From Sinorhizobium sp. BG8 (GTDB lineage: Bacteria; Pseudomonadota; Alphaproteobacteria; Rhizobiales; Rhizobiaceae), in contig NZ_CP044012.1 of the NCBI RefSeq assembly GCF_016864555.1, positions 926,501 to 990,500 on the forward strand: a stretch of 64,000 nt of DNA. Direction: 5' to 3'. The notes below the pieces were generated by a model. That model made no database searches and was not told the origin of the DNA. It saw only the letters and a list, made by a program, of their open reading frames with translations. Shown in pieces: positions 1-10,279 of the stretch (position 1 is the stretch's first letter; every line of letters starts with the position of its first letter). The translations under genes were made by a program, and so were the position numbers.

Positions 1-510
1 CGCAAGCCACCTTACCGCTGCCGGGGCCGAGTCCTGCGGGGAAAAGCCGCCGGTGTAGAGCACCATCAATCCCTGAGCGACGACATTGGTCGCAAGCGTC
101 ACGATCATCGAAGGAATGCGCAGATACGCGACCCCGGCGCCGTTCACGACACCAAAGACCGCGCCGCAGAGAACGCCGATCGGGATGGCCAACACCGCGC
201 CCCCGGTGCCGATCCCGGCTGCCGCGCATGCCATCATCGCCCCCATGGTGACGACCCAAGGAACCGACAGGTCGATATGACCGAGCAGGATCACCAGCAT
301 CATGCCCGCAGCTATGACGCCAAGGAAAGAAGCGACCTTGAGCTGTTGCAGCAGGTATTCCAGGGACAGGAAATTGCGCGAATACAAGCTGCCGACGAAA
401 AGCAGAAGGAGAATACAGCCGAAGGCGGTCAGCACGGCGGGGTCGGCGCGGCGCAGCACCGCCGGCAAACGGGAACGCAACGCGAAGGGGCTTCCCGATG
501 CCTCGCTCAT
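1..510 (-). CDS. Ribose-type sugar ABC transporter permease (second permease, 3' part missing)
   Basis: Inner-membrane permease of the RbsC family, the second permease of importer A. The visible part (about 170 residues) starts MSEASG, has a basic N-terminal segment, a hydrophobic first membrane segment and the family hallmark GHIDLSVP near residue 80. The start ATG at 508-510 overlaps the TGA of the upstream permease (ATGA), so the two are translationally coupled. The gene runs off the window at position 1, so its C-terminal half is not seen. Two adjacent permease genes suggest a heterodimeric pore. The substrate is probably a monosaccharide but cannot be told from sequence. Confidence 0.85.
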   Translation of the reverse strand, partial: MSEASGSPFALRSRLPAVLRRADPAVLTAFGCILLLLFVGSLYSRNFLSLEYLLQQLKVASFLGVIAAGMMLVILLGHIDLSVPWVVTMGAMMACAAAGIGTGGAVLAIPIGVLCGAVFGVVNGAGVAYLRIPSMIVTLATNVVAQGLMVLYTGGFSPQDSAPAAVRWLA

Positions 511-1483
511 TGGAACCACTCCAGACGGTTGCGAATGCGGAGAAGCCCAATGGCGCCGATGCTCACGGCAATCATGAGCACGATACCCTGAAGCAAGGGC
601 TGCCACAGCGGATCGACATCGAAGACAAACAGCATGTCACCGGTCGTGCGCGCCGCAAAGGCCCCGAAGATCGCGCCGACGGCGCTGCCGCGGCCGCCGT
701 AGAGCGCCACTCCTCCGAGGACGACGGCAGCAATGGACCAGAGCGTGTAGCCGCCACCGCTCGCATAGGCGGCCTCGCCGGTATAGGTGAAGAAGGTTAG
801 GAACAACCCGCCCATGCCCGCTAGCAGCCCGCCCAGCGTGTAGGCTGCGAATTTTGCCCGGCGGATCGGGACACCGGACATAAAGGCGGCGGGCTCCGAA
901 GATCCCGCGGCATAGGCCGCCCGGCCGAGCGTCGACCGCCGGAACGGCAGCCATATCACGACAACGACGGCCAGCAGCAGCACCAGGCTTGAGGGGATGA
1001 CGCCAAACAGCCGGCCGGTCAGTGCGTCGGCGAGATCCTCATTGACCGAGCCGCCGGGAAAAGGCCTGAGCAGCAGGGCTATGCCGAAGTAGACGGCACC
1101 GGTGGCAATCGTCGCGACGATCGGCTGCAATCGGCCGTAGATGACCAGGAGCCCGTTGATTGCACCGCAGACCATTCCGGCTACCAGCACCCCAACGAGA
1201 CCGGCGGCAGTCTCCAACGGCGATCCAACGACGATCCAGGATGCAAGGCAGTTGGTCAGCACGAAGATCATCCCGACGGAAAGATCGATCCCCGCGGTGA
1301 TCACCACGAGCGCCTGTGCCATTGCGACAAAGGCGAGCAGCACGCCCTTGTTGGCGGCCGTCTGCGCCACGTTCGCGGTCAGGCCGGCGGGATGGTTGGC
1401 GATGTAGACCGAGAACATGAGCAGGAAGATCGCAAGCCCCATCAGGCTGCCGCGCTGCTCGCTCAACCAATAGCGCCATTCCT

Positions 1484-1487
<4 letters not shown>
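507..1487 (-). CDS. Ribose-type sugar ABC transporter permease (first permease)
   Basis: 326-residue polytopic inner-membrane protein of the RbsC/BPD_transp_2 family. The diagnostic segment ITAGIDLSVGM lies about residues 63-73, and the protein is hydrophobic throughout with the usual 8-10 membrane segments. It overlaps the ATPase gene upstream by 4 bp and the second permease downstream by 4 bp, so binding protein, ATPase, permease and permease form one minus-strand operon. Length is normal for the family. Family assignment is firm; the transported sugar is unknown. Confidence 0.9.
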
Positions 1488-3067
<1,580 letters not shown>

Positions 3068-3069
3068 GC

Positions 3070-3088
3070 CGGCGGCGCTGAGCCGCCG
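3070..3088 (-). other. Intercistronic stem-loop after binding-protein gene A
   Basis: A perfect 7-bp inverted repeat (3070-3076 pairing with 3082-3088, 5-nt loop) fills the gap between the binding-protein stop codon and the ATPase start. There is no T-tract, so it is more likely an mRNA-protecting or attenuating hairpin that keeps binding-protein mRNA in excess than a full terminator. The same arrangement recurs at other binding-protein genes in the window. Confidence 0.5.
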
Positions 3089-3122
3089 ACATGGTGTTCA
3101 CCTCGGGCGAATGCGGATGGAG

Positions 3123-4247
3123 CTATTGGTCTTCCTTGGTCTGCCCCATGATTTCCTGCGCGGAGAAATTGATACCGCAGGTCGGGAAGGAGTTACCGAC
3201 GAAGAAGTTGTCGGATTCCTTCGGATAGAAGTCCTCACCTTCCTTGAAGTTCGGATCCTCGACGATGGCGAGCGGCAGCTTGATCGATTGCGGGACTACT
3301 TGCCCCTCGAGCGCTGCGATCGCCGTCTTGATCGCGACGGCCACCTGCGCCGGTCCGGTACCGGCCGAAGAGCACTTGAGCCCCTTGTCGGCATATTGCG
3401 AGCAGAATTTGCGGAAGCCGTTCTCCGTCTCGCCACCGAAAGGCACGAAGGGATGATTGGCGTCCATCATCGCCTGGACGACCCCGGTATCGCCGCCCTG
3501 CGCGGTAATGCCGTCGAATGTCTTGTGCACGGCGATCGCGTCCGCAGTGGCTTTCTGGGCAGTCGGATCGTCCCACTTGCCCACGACCTCGACCACGTCC
3601 CAGTTTTTCCCGGTTGCGTCGAAGGTCTCGTGGATCCCGTTGTGACGGTCGGTATCGACGGACGTTCCCGCGACACCGCGCACTTCGAGGATCTTCCCGC
3701 CATTGGGCAGGTGCTTGGCCAGCCAGTTCGCCCAGAGCACGCCGAGGCCCTTCTGGTCGACGTTGACGTTGATCGCATCCTGGGTGTCGAGAATGTTGTC
3801 GAATGCGACGAGGACGACGCCCGCCTCCTTGGCCCTCTTGATGACCGGGCCGAAGGCCGTCGGGTTCTGGGCGTTGACGACGATCGCGTCATATCCGGAA
3901 TCGATGAAGTTGTTGATCGCCGAGATCTGTGCCGGCACGTCTTCGCCCGTCGAGACGACCTTGAACTCCTTCAGCTTTGCCGCGACTTCGGGCTGCGCGG
4001 AATAGGCCTTGGCCGTCTGGATCATCTGGATGCGCCATGTATTGGCGATGAAGCCGTTGGCGAGTGCGATCCTGTATGGACCTTCCTTCTTGGGAAACTT
4101 GAAGAACTGCGTTTCGGCTGCCCAAGGTGTAAAGCACTCCGGCTCGGCAGCGGGACCGCTGACAACCTCCGGTTCGGCGAGCGCCGTGCTGGACAGTAGC
4201 GTGAATGTCGCGGCGGTGAGAACGCCGCTGACGAATGCCTTGATCAT
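3123..4247 (-). CDS. Sugar ABC transporter periplasmic binding protein
   Basis: 374-residue secreted binding protein of the Peripla_BP_4 (ribose-binding-like) family and first gene of operon A. The N-terminus MIKAFVSGVLTAATF continues to an ALA-E signal-peptidase site near residue 24. The segment YRIALANGFIANTWR is the first strand of the sugar-binding fold. The start at 4247 is preferred to an in-frame ATG 36 bp upstream because a good ribosome site (GGGAGGG) lies just before it and the signal peptide begins there. It captures the sugar for the permease pair. The substrate is not predictable from sequence. Confidence 0.88.
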   Translation of the reverse strand: MIKAFVSGVLTAATFTLLSSTALAEPEVVSGPAAEPECFTPWAAETQFFKFPKKEGPYRIALANGFIANTWRIQMIQTAKAYSAQPEVAAKLKEFKVVSTGEDVPAQISAINNFIDSGYDAIVVNAQNPTAFGPVIKRAKEAGVVLVAFDNILDTQDAINVNVDQKGLGVLWANWLAKHLPNGGKILEVRGVAGTSVDTDRHNGIHETFDATGKNWDVVEVVGKWDDPTAQKATADAIAVHKTFDGITAQGGDTGVVQAMMDANHPFVPFGGETENGFRKFCSQYADKGLKCSSAGTGPAQVAVAIKTAIAALEGQVVPQSIKLPLAIVEDPNFKEGEDFYPKESDNFFVGNSFPTCGINFSAQEIMGQTKEDQ

Positions 4248-4715
4248 CGTATTCCCTCCCTGGATGTTGCCATTACGGGACATCGCATCGAGATGGACGG
4301 CTGACGGCGTCGCTGATGACAGCGGACTGCAGCCGCCTTGCGCATTTCACCCTATCTTCGGGATGGGGAAATGATCTGTGGGAATTCAGGGCATCGTCGG
4401 CCGTGGCGCAACGATGCGGTCAATTCGGCACCCCATGTCGATATGCTGGCCCGGTGACGTCAATCGGGCTCCTCCCCTTGGCGTCGCGGGCATGGTAGCG
4501 CTGTCAAATAGAATTGTAAAATCCTCTCAAAGGAGTGGCTGCGGTCGCCTTGGTCGGCCCGAGGTACCGTCTCCCGGCTGCCCCTGCACAGGAGGCGGAT
4601 CCACCATTGCGCGCAGTGCCCCAAAAGAAGAGCCAATGTTTCTCTGGCGCTTCTTGTTGGTTCACGTCATCCTGTTCTGGGAGAACACGCGGATTTGGCA
4701 ATTGGAGGATAGCCT
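4248..4715. other. Intergenic region between divergent importer A and the EF-G-like gene
   Basis: 468 bp between two divergent genes. It should contain both promoters, but I see no convincing -35/-10 pair. A TTGACA-like hexamer on the minus strand (4502-4507) lacks a matching -10 box. Open frames in it (for example 4378-4833) have no recognisable product and overlap the EF-G-like gene. No inverted repeat stands out. Confidence 0.4.
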
Positions 4716-6671
4716 ATGCGCTGCTTTACGGTACTCGGACCCTCGCAGACGGGAAAATCCACGCTCGTTGAAAAGCTGGGATCATTGGCCGCCGAACCGC
4801 GAACATCGACTTCCCCTTACGGATTGGGCCTGACGGAATTCGAGATCTCGGGCGAAACCTGGTGTGCGCTCGATACACCCGGATCGATCGAGTCCCTCGC
4901 CCATGCCCAGCACGCCCTGCTTGCCAGTGACGCCTGCGTGCTCTGCGTGTCTCCGTCACCGGACGCGGCCGTTCTCGCCGCTCCCTATCTGAGGGCGATC
5001 GAAGCCTCCGGTACGCCGTGCATCATCTTCGTAAACCGGATTGACGAGCCGAAGGGCCGGTTGCGCGACGTCATCGCCGCCCTGCAGGACTATTCGAGCC
5101 ACACGCTCGTGCTGCGCCAGATCCCGATCCGGGAGGGAGAGAAGGTGGTCGGCAGCGTCGATCTCATTTCCGAACGGGCCTGGCGATACCGGGAGGGACA
5201 GACCTCGTCCTTGATCGCTATTCCGGAAGAAGTGACGGAACGCGAACATGAAGCACGCACCGAGCTGCTCGAACATCTCTCGGAATTCGACGACTGGCTT
5301 TTGGAAGAGCTGATCGAAGATCGCGAGCCGGATAGCGCCGCAATCTATGCGATCTCTTCGCGCATCCTGAAGCAGAATAAGATCACACCGGTCTTCATTG
5401 GGGCGGCGAGCCACAGCAACGGCATCCTGAGGCTGATGAAGGCCCTGCGCCACGAGGCTCCGCCGGTCGAAGCGCTGCGGGGTCGGCTGGCGGAGGCAAG
5501 CGGGCTCGATGCCGCCGGCCTCATGGCCGCGACCTTCCATGGCTACCATCGGCAGAACGTCGGAAAGACGGTCCTGGCCCGTACGCTTGCAGACGGCGTG
5601 AAGCAGGGCGCGGCCATCGGTGAGGCCGGTCTTGGAACGCTGCAGGATCCAATATCGGCTCGCCCGATCGCAAACGGAGCGCTTGTTGCCGGGGCGATCT
5701 TCGCAGCGGTCAAGTCCGATCGGTTAGCCGTACCCGCGCTGCTCGCCTCCTCCGGGGCCGCGCCGCCGCCGGTCTGGACCGAACCGCCCACACCGATGCT
5801 TGAGCGAATACTCGTGCCGGGCAGCGAACGTGACGAGACCAAGCTGTCCGGCACGCTCGCAAAGCTCGCGGAAACGGACCGAAGCCTCGCGGTCTCGCAG
5901 GAGGAAGGCACGGGCGCGCATCTGATCTGCGTGCAGGGACCGCTGCACCTGCGCGATCTCAGTCGCACCTTGTCCGAAGTCTTTCATGTGGAAGTGACGG
6001 ATCAATCGCCGCGTCCGGTCTACCGCGAGACGGTGTCGAAGCCCTCCGACGTTCACTACCGCCACCGCAAGCAGACGGGTGGTGCCGGTCAGTTCGCCGA
6101 CGTAAAGCTAACCATCCATCCCAACGAACGCGGGAGCGGGTTCAGCTTTGCGGAGGTCGTCAAGGGCGGCGCGGTCCCGCGCAATTTCATACCGGCCGTA
6201 GAGGCGGGCGCGCGCGAGGCGATGGAAAAAGGCCCGCTCGGCTTCGGCGTCATCGACGTCGGGGTCACGCTAACCGATGGCCAGCACCATTCCGTCGACA
6301 GTTCGGAATTCGCATTCCGGGCGGCCGCCAAGATGGGCGTTCGCCAGGCACTCTCCCAGGCCTCGCCCGTCCTCATGCAGCCGATCAGCCGCGTGGAAAT
6401 ACACATCCCCTCGATCTACACCGGTGGTCTCGTCCAGATCGTTTCCGCACTCAAGGGACAGGTCCTCGGTTTCGACAGGGACGAGTCGGCCAAGGGATGG
6501 GATACCTTCCGGGCGCTCGTGCCGGGAAGCGCGCTCGAAGAACTTGCACGCTCGCTGCGGTCCGTAACCCAGGGCATCGGCTATTTCTCGAAGACCTTCG
6601 ATCACTTCGAGGAGCTCTACGGCAAGGAAGCCGACGCCATCGTCACGGCGCACGGCTCACACCAGAGCTGA
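4716..6671 (+). CDS. Degenerate elongation factor G paralogue
   Basis: 651-residue translational-GTPase-like protein, about 50 residues shorter than canonical EF-G. The P-loop GPSQTGKST is intact (residues 8-16), but the EF-G switch I region is missing. The G3 motif reads DTPGS (53-57), where EF-G has DTPGH with the catalytic His, and G4 reads NRID (107-110) instead of NKxD. Domains III-V are well kept: RKQTGGAGQFA, then DGQHHSVDSSEFAF in domain IV, then PISRVEIHIPS at the start of domain V. GGAGG sits 7 bp before the ATG. Known EF-G paralogues act in translocation, recycling or ribosome protection; with this G domain, normal GTP hydrolysis is doubtful. It stands alone, so its role is unknown. 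Confidence 0.85.
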   Translation: MRCFTVLGPSQTGKSTLVEKLGSLAAEPRTSTSPYGLGLTEFEISGETWCALDTPGSIESLAHAQHALLASDACVLCVSPSPDAAVLAAPYLRAIEASGTPCIIFVNRIDEPKGRLRDVIAALQDYSSHTLVLRQIPIREGEKVVGSVDLISERAWRYREGQTSSLIAIPEEVTEREHEARTELLEHLSEFDDWLLEELIEDREPDSAAIYAISSRILKQNKITPVFIGAASHSNGILRLMKALRHEAPPVEALRGRLAEASGLDAAGLMAATFHGYHRQNVGKTVLARTLADGVKQGAAIGEAGLGTLQDPISARPIANGALVAGAIFAAVKSDRLAVPALLASSGAAPPPVWTEPPTPMLERILVPGSERDETKLSGTLAKLAETDRSLAVSQEEGTGAHLICVQGPLHLRDLSRTLSEVFHVEVTDQSPRPVYRETVSKPSDVHYRHRKQTGGAGQFADVKLTIHPNERGSGFSFAEVVKGGAVPRNFIPAVEAGAREAMEKGPLGFGVIDVGVTLTDGQHHSVDSSEFAFRAAAKMGVRQALSQASPVLMQPISRVEIHIPSIYTGGLVQIVSALKGQVLGFDRDESAKGWDTFRALVPGSALEELARSLRSVTQGIGYFSKTFDHFEELYGKEADAIVTAHGSHQS

Positions 6672-6686
6672 CGCCCGGGAGAGTTC

Positions 6687-6716
6687 CGGGACGCGCCGTC
6701 CGTTGAGCGCGTCCCG
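6687..6716. terminator. Stem-loop between convergent EF-G-like and Liv binding-protein genes
   Basis: Perfect 10-bp inverted repeat (6687-6696 with 6707-6716, 10-nt loop) in the 61-bp gap between two converging genes. It probably acts as a bidirectional transcription end point, although a clear T-tract follows on neither strand. Confidence 0.6.
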
Positions 6717-6732
6717 AGCTTGGAAAAACGCT

Positions 6733-7998
6733 CTACTTGGCGATCTCGGCCTTCACCTTGCCGACCTCGTCCGCGCTCATCTCGGAGACCGTCGTGACCT
6801 CGCCACCGGTAATCTTCCACAGGCGGAACGGACCGGTGATGTCGCCGTAGGCGTCGAAGCTGACCGGCCCGATGACGCCTTCATACTTCACCGGCTTGCC
6901 TTCCTTGATCAGCTTGAGTGCCTTGGCAAACTCGTCCTTGCCGGCATGGATCGGCTCGCCGCCTGCTGCCAGCACTTCCGGAATTGCGGCCTTGATCGCG
7001 GCAGGATCTGCCTTGCCGGCCTTGGCAATCGCCAGCGCCACGATCGCGCCCGCATCATAGGAACGGTCCGCAGCCGGCGCTGAGGCTGCAATGCCGCCGG
7101 AGAACGCTTCGTAGTTAGCGTTGAAGTACTCCGTCGAGGCGGTCGGGCTGGTGCCGGACGACGTACCGTAAGCATTCTCAAGGTACTCCGCGCCAACGGC
7201 CTCGATGAACTCCTTCGCATTCATCCCGTCATTCAGGAGGAAGGCCTGCTTGCCGCCGCCCGAGATCCAGGCGCGGGCGATCGTCGCACCATCGACGGGA
7301 TAGCTGACAAGATAGAGTGCGTCCGGCTCACCGGTCATGGCGCTGCTTGCTTCCGCGGAGTAGCTCGCCTGCTTTTCGTTGTACGGAACCGTCGCCGTAA
7401 TCGTGCCGCCAAGTTTTTCGTAAGCGGCGGCGAATTCGCGAACCATGTTCACGCCGAAGTCGTTGTTGACGTGAATGACGGCAATCTTCTTGAAGCCCTG
7501 GTCCAGCGCATACTTGGCCGCGGCCGTGCCCTGCAATGCATCCGAGGTGATGGTGCGAAAGAAGACCCCGTTGGTCTTGCCCTGGCGGCCGAGCTCGGTG
7601 AGCGTCGGGGAAGAGGAAGCAGGCGATACCTGGACCACGCCAGCAGGTGCCGTGACCGAGGTCAGGATCGGGATGGAGACCGACGAGATGATGCCGCCGA
7701 TGATGACCGGCACCTTCTTGATGTTGACGAGCTGTGTCGCCTGGTCGACGGCGACGTTGCCCTGGCTCTGGCTGTCACGCGTGTCGGTAACGAGCTTGCA
7801 GCCGTCGACTCCGCCGGCCTCGTTGAAGTCGCGGAAGGCCATCTCGACGGATTTCGCGCCGGCCTGTCCGTAGGCGCCGGCTGGGCCCGTCAATTCCATC
7901 ACCATGCCGACGGTGATGTCGCAATCGGCCGAAAGTGCCGGTGCCGCCGAAGCGGCAAGCCCCGCGAAAATGGTCGTCAGAAGCAGTCTGTTCCTCAT
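6733..7998 (-). CDS. Branched-chain-amino-acid-type ABC transporter binding protein
   Basis: 421-residue periplasmic binding protein of the LivK (Peripla_BP_6) family. A signal peptide starts MRNRLLLTT and ends at ALSA-DCD. The mature start DITVGMVMELTGPAGAYGQ is typical of the family. The start at 7998 is chosen because GGGGA lies 6 bp upstream; an ATG two codons earlier (8004) overlaps the aldo/keto reductase stop as ATGA but has no room for a ribosome site. The permeases and ATPases that match it are on the other arm of the cluster (10280-13713). LivK-type proteins also bind amides, aromatic acids and other small carboxylates, so the ligand is open. Confidence 0.9.
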   Translation of the reverse strand: MRNRLLLTTIFAGLAASAAPALSADCDITVGMVMELTGPAGAYGQAGAKSVEMAFRDFNEAGGVDGCKLVTDTRDSQSQGNVAVDQATQLVNIKKVPVIIGGIISSVSIPILTSVTAPAGVVQVSPASSSPTLTELGRQGKTNGVFFRTITSDALQGTAAAKYALDQGFKKIAVIHVNNDFGVNMVREFAAAYEKLGGTITATVPYNEKQASYSAEASSAMTGEPDALYLVSYPVDGATIARAWISGGGKQAFLLNDGMNAKEFIEAVGAEYLENAYGTSSGTSPTASTEYFNANYEAFSGGIAASAPAADRSYDAGAIVALAIAKAGKADPAAIKAAIPEVLAAGGEPIHAGKDEFAKALKLIKEGKPVKYEGVIGPVSFDAYGDITGPFRLWKITGGEVTTVSEMSADEVGKVKAEIAK

Positions 7999-8000
7999 TG

Positions 8001-9047
8001 TCATTCCCCTTTGTTGAGATTGTATTTCATGATCATGCCGTGGCGCCCTTCCCGATCGCGCTCCAGCGTGTAGACGTCGCCTTCGAGCGGCTTTGCCTGA
8101 GCAAGGATTGCGTCGATCTCCGACTTGTCCCCGGATGACAGTTTGAGCGCGGCAATTGCGAGATTGGAGGCGAGGTGCTCGCGATTGCGTGCGCCCACGA
8201 TGACGGCTGCTACGCCTGGCCTCTCCAGCATGGCGGCGCTCGCGACCGTGGCGATATCGGTCTCGTGACGATCGGCAATGCGCCTCAGCGTCGAAAGCAG
8301 CTCCTGGAACAGGTCCCAGCCGCCCAGATCGTCGATGATCAGCTTGTATTTCGTGAGCGAACGATTCTCGAGCGGATGCTCCGGCTCGCTCCTTCCGAGC
8401 CATCGATCACCAAGGAAGCCGCCAGCGACCGTGCCGTAGCAGAAGAGTGCGAAGTTCTCCTGAGCGGCGAGCTGGACCATGCTTTTTTCAGGACGCCTGT
8501 CGAGCAGGGAATACTGCAGCTGCAAGGATGTGATCGGCACGCCTGCACCGACGATCGCCTGCATGTGCTCGGTGTCGAAGTTCGTCGCACTCACGTGGCC
8601 GATCTTGCCTGCATCCTGCAGCTCCTTCAGCCAGACGGAGGTCTCCACCCAGCCCGGAATGTCGTAAGCCCACCAGTGAAACTGCACCAGATCGAGACAA
8701 TCGAGATTGAGGCGCTTGCGCGACGTGTCGATGACCTTTTCGACATAGGCCTTGGTAATGTTCGGAAGCACTGCCAGGTCGGGCACGAACTTCGTGTGGA
8801 CGCGAATGCGGCTCAGCGCTTCCTCTCCGCGCAGCTTGCGGTAGGTCGTGCGGAAGCGCCCGATCAGTTCCTCGACGCCGGTGTAGATGTCGGCGCAGTC
8901 GAAGGTAGTGATCCCCGCGTCGGCAAAGGCGATCATGTCCTCGACGGCACTGTCCCCGTCGATCGCCCCGTGTCCGCCGGCGAGCTGCCAGCCGCCGCGG
9001 ATGACCCTGGAAATCTCGTAGTTCTCCGCAATCTTCCTGCGCTGCAT
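8001..9047 (-). CDS. Aldo/keto reductase
   Basis: 348-residue NAD(P)H-dependent aldo/keto reductase, a TIM barrel. The tetrad is visible: D50 and Y55 (DCADIY), K86 (HTKFV) and H124 (QFHWW). Length is normal. It lies between the small TIGR04076-like gene and the binding-protein gene on the minus arm of cluster C. It is clearly related to the reductase half of the fusion protein at 13710-15191: both share QFHWW, YGT-x2-GGFL and a KYK-x-ID-x3-GGW-x2-FQE block. The two probably reduce or oxidise related compounds brought in by this Liv importer. Substrate unknown. Confidence 0.87.
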   Translation of the reverse strand: MQRRKIAENYEISRVIRGGWQLAGGHGAIDGDSAVEDMIAFADAGITTFDCADIYTGVEELIGRFRTTYRKLRGEEALSRIRVHTKFVPDLAVLPNITKAYVEKVIDTSRKRLNLDCLDLVQFHWWAYDIPGWVETSVWLKELQDAGKIGHVSATNFDTEHMQAIVGAGVPITSLQLQYSLLDRRPEKSMVQLAAQENFALFCYGTVAGGFLGDRWLGRSEPEHPLENRSLTKYKLIIDDLGGWDLFQELLSTLRRIADRHETDIATVASAAMLERPGVAAVIVGARNREHLASNLAIAALKLSSGDKSEIDAILAQAKPLEGDVYTLERDREGRHGMIMKYNLNKGE

Positions 9048-9056
9048 GTATGGTAC

Positions 9057-9407
9057 CTATTCGTCGTTCAAGGGAACCGCGGTGGTCGCGGCATGGCTGA
9101 AGCGGCGCAGACCCTTGCGGGTAATCCTCAGCCGCGTCGAGCAATTCGGATCCGGGCAGGCGACCTCCGCATCGGTGCTCATCCAGTCATTGGGATGGGT
9201 CTTTCGCTGCTTGGCCGCGAGCAGCGGCAGGACCGAGGCAAGAGAATAGATCGAGATGCCCTGCCCCGGCGGCAGATAGAGCATTTCGCCCTGCAACTCG
9301 AAATGGTCGCCCGGCTTCGCTCCGCAATAGACGGCGCCGCCCTGGGGGATCACAACGTCAACGCGAAGGTCGAAGAGTTCGAAGAAATCATCCGGTTGTT
9401 CAGCCAT
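9057..9407 (-). CDS. TIGR04076-like small conserved protein
   Basis: 116-residue soluble protein of unknown function starting MAEQPDDFF. The pattern of a PGDHFEL segment followed by a central LPPGQG segment and a CPDPNC motif near residue 83 resembles the TIGR04076 family, whose members carry a conserved CPDP cysteine. The start at 9407 overlaps the 3' end of the GntR gene by 8 bp; an in-frame ATG 30 bp upstream is less likely because GGAAGG precedes 9407. Its place beside an aldo/keto reductase and a transporter suggests a metabolic helper. Assignment is by motif memory only. Confidence 0.6.
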   Translation of the reverse strand: MAEQPDDFFELFDLRVDVVIPQGGAVYCGAKPGDHFELQGEMLYLPPGQGISIYSLASVLPLLAAKQRKTHPNDWMSTDAEVACPDPNCSTRLRITRKGLRRFSHAATTAVPLNDE

Positions 9408-10251
9408 AATGGGCGTCCTTCCGTGGTGGTTCGGCATCGCGGTCGAGCCGGCCGCGGATGAGATCGAAGGACCGGCTGATGTCGTTCGACAGCGAGCGGA
9501 TCGCGCCCTCGGCGTCGCCGCGTTCCATCGCCTCTATCATCGCCCAATGGTGGTTCGTCGCGGCCAGCCCTCCCTGTTCATCGTGAATGTGGGCGGCCTT
9601 CCGGATGATGGCGCCGGACTGGAGCCACAGGCTTTCGACAATGGGGATCAGCACCGGCGAGTGAGCGGCATGATAGATGTGGAAATGGAAGCGCTGGTTC
9701 AGCGCGGACGTCACGTGCCCGATGTCCTGCCCATGCTCCTCGAAAGCCCGGTCGCAATCGACGTTGATCTGCCTGAGCTTTGCGAAATCGTCGGTAGTCA
9801 GCCTGGGCAAGGCGAGCGCAACCATTTGCCCTTCGATCAGGATTCGGGCACGAGCGAGATCATCGAGCCTTGCGCGCGTGATCAGGGGAACCCGAACCGA
9901 CCTGTTGGGTAGTGCTTCCAGGGCCTGCTCGGAAACGAGCCGTCCAAGTGCCTCGCGCACGGGCATTGTGCTGGTCTGCAGCCTCTCGGCGAGATCGACG
10001 ATGCGAAGGACATCTCCCGCGTCGAACATACCGTTGATGAGAGACTGGCGCAGCTGTCCGTAGACCCGGTCGTGGACGGTCTCGCGGCCGACGGGGGAGA
10101 GTGCATCCTCGCCGGTCATGCGCTTGGCCCTGGCGTTTGCAGGACGCAGCGGGTCGGTCGCGCAGTGCAAATCGTCCCCATGAACACTCCTCGTGACAAA
10201 CGCAGTTTCCGGTTGCTTTTCTCTTCGCTCTAAAGTTTGATCAAACATCAT
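9400..10251 (-). CDS. GntR-family (FCD) transcriptional regulator
   Basis: Up to 283 residues. A winged helix begins at about residue 57 (VHDRVYGQLRQSLINGMF) with the recognition helix TSTMPVREAL, followed by an FCD effector domain with metal-type His residues (HFHIYHAA). It divides cluster C and probably controls both arms. The start is uncertain. From 10251 there would be an unusual 45-residue extension, and the first codons would overlap a perfect 12-bp palindrome. A start at 10119 (MTGEDALS) gives normal length and leaves the palindrome as an upstream operator, but lacks a strong ribosome site. Confidence 0.85.
   Translation of the reverse strand: MMFDQTLERREKQPETAFVTRSVHGDDLHCATDPLRPANARAKRMTGEDALSPVGRETVHDRVYGQLRQSLINGMFDAGDVLRIVDLAERLQTSTMPVREALGRLVSEQALEALPNRSVRVPLITRARLDDLARARILIEGQMVALALPRLTTDDFAKLRQINVDCDRAFEEHGQDIGHVTSALNQRFHFHIYHAAHSPVLIPIVESLWLQSGAIIRKAAHIHDEQGGLAATNHHWAMIEAMERGDAEGAIRSLSNDISRSFDLIRGRLDRDAEPPRKDAHYG
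10235..10246. promoter_or_regulatory. Perfect 12-bp palindrome, likely GntR operator
   Basis: GTTTGATCAAAC is fully self-complementary and lies 34 bp before the livG start, at the divergent promoter region of cluster C. GntR/FCD regulators bind short palindromes of this kind next to their own gene. No binding has been shown; the assignment rests on symmetry and position. Confidence 0.5.
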
Positions 10252-10279
10252 TCATCAAATCAAGAGCCTTCCGTCCTTT

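Noticed and set aside
4378-4833. Plus-strand open frame before the EF-G-like gene
   Set aside because: It overlaps the well-supported EF-G-like start and has no recognisable product.
7999-8403. N-terminal extension of the Liv binding protein
   Set aside because: It overlaps the aldo/keto reductase in another frame and the signal peptide begins at 7998.
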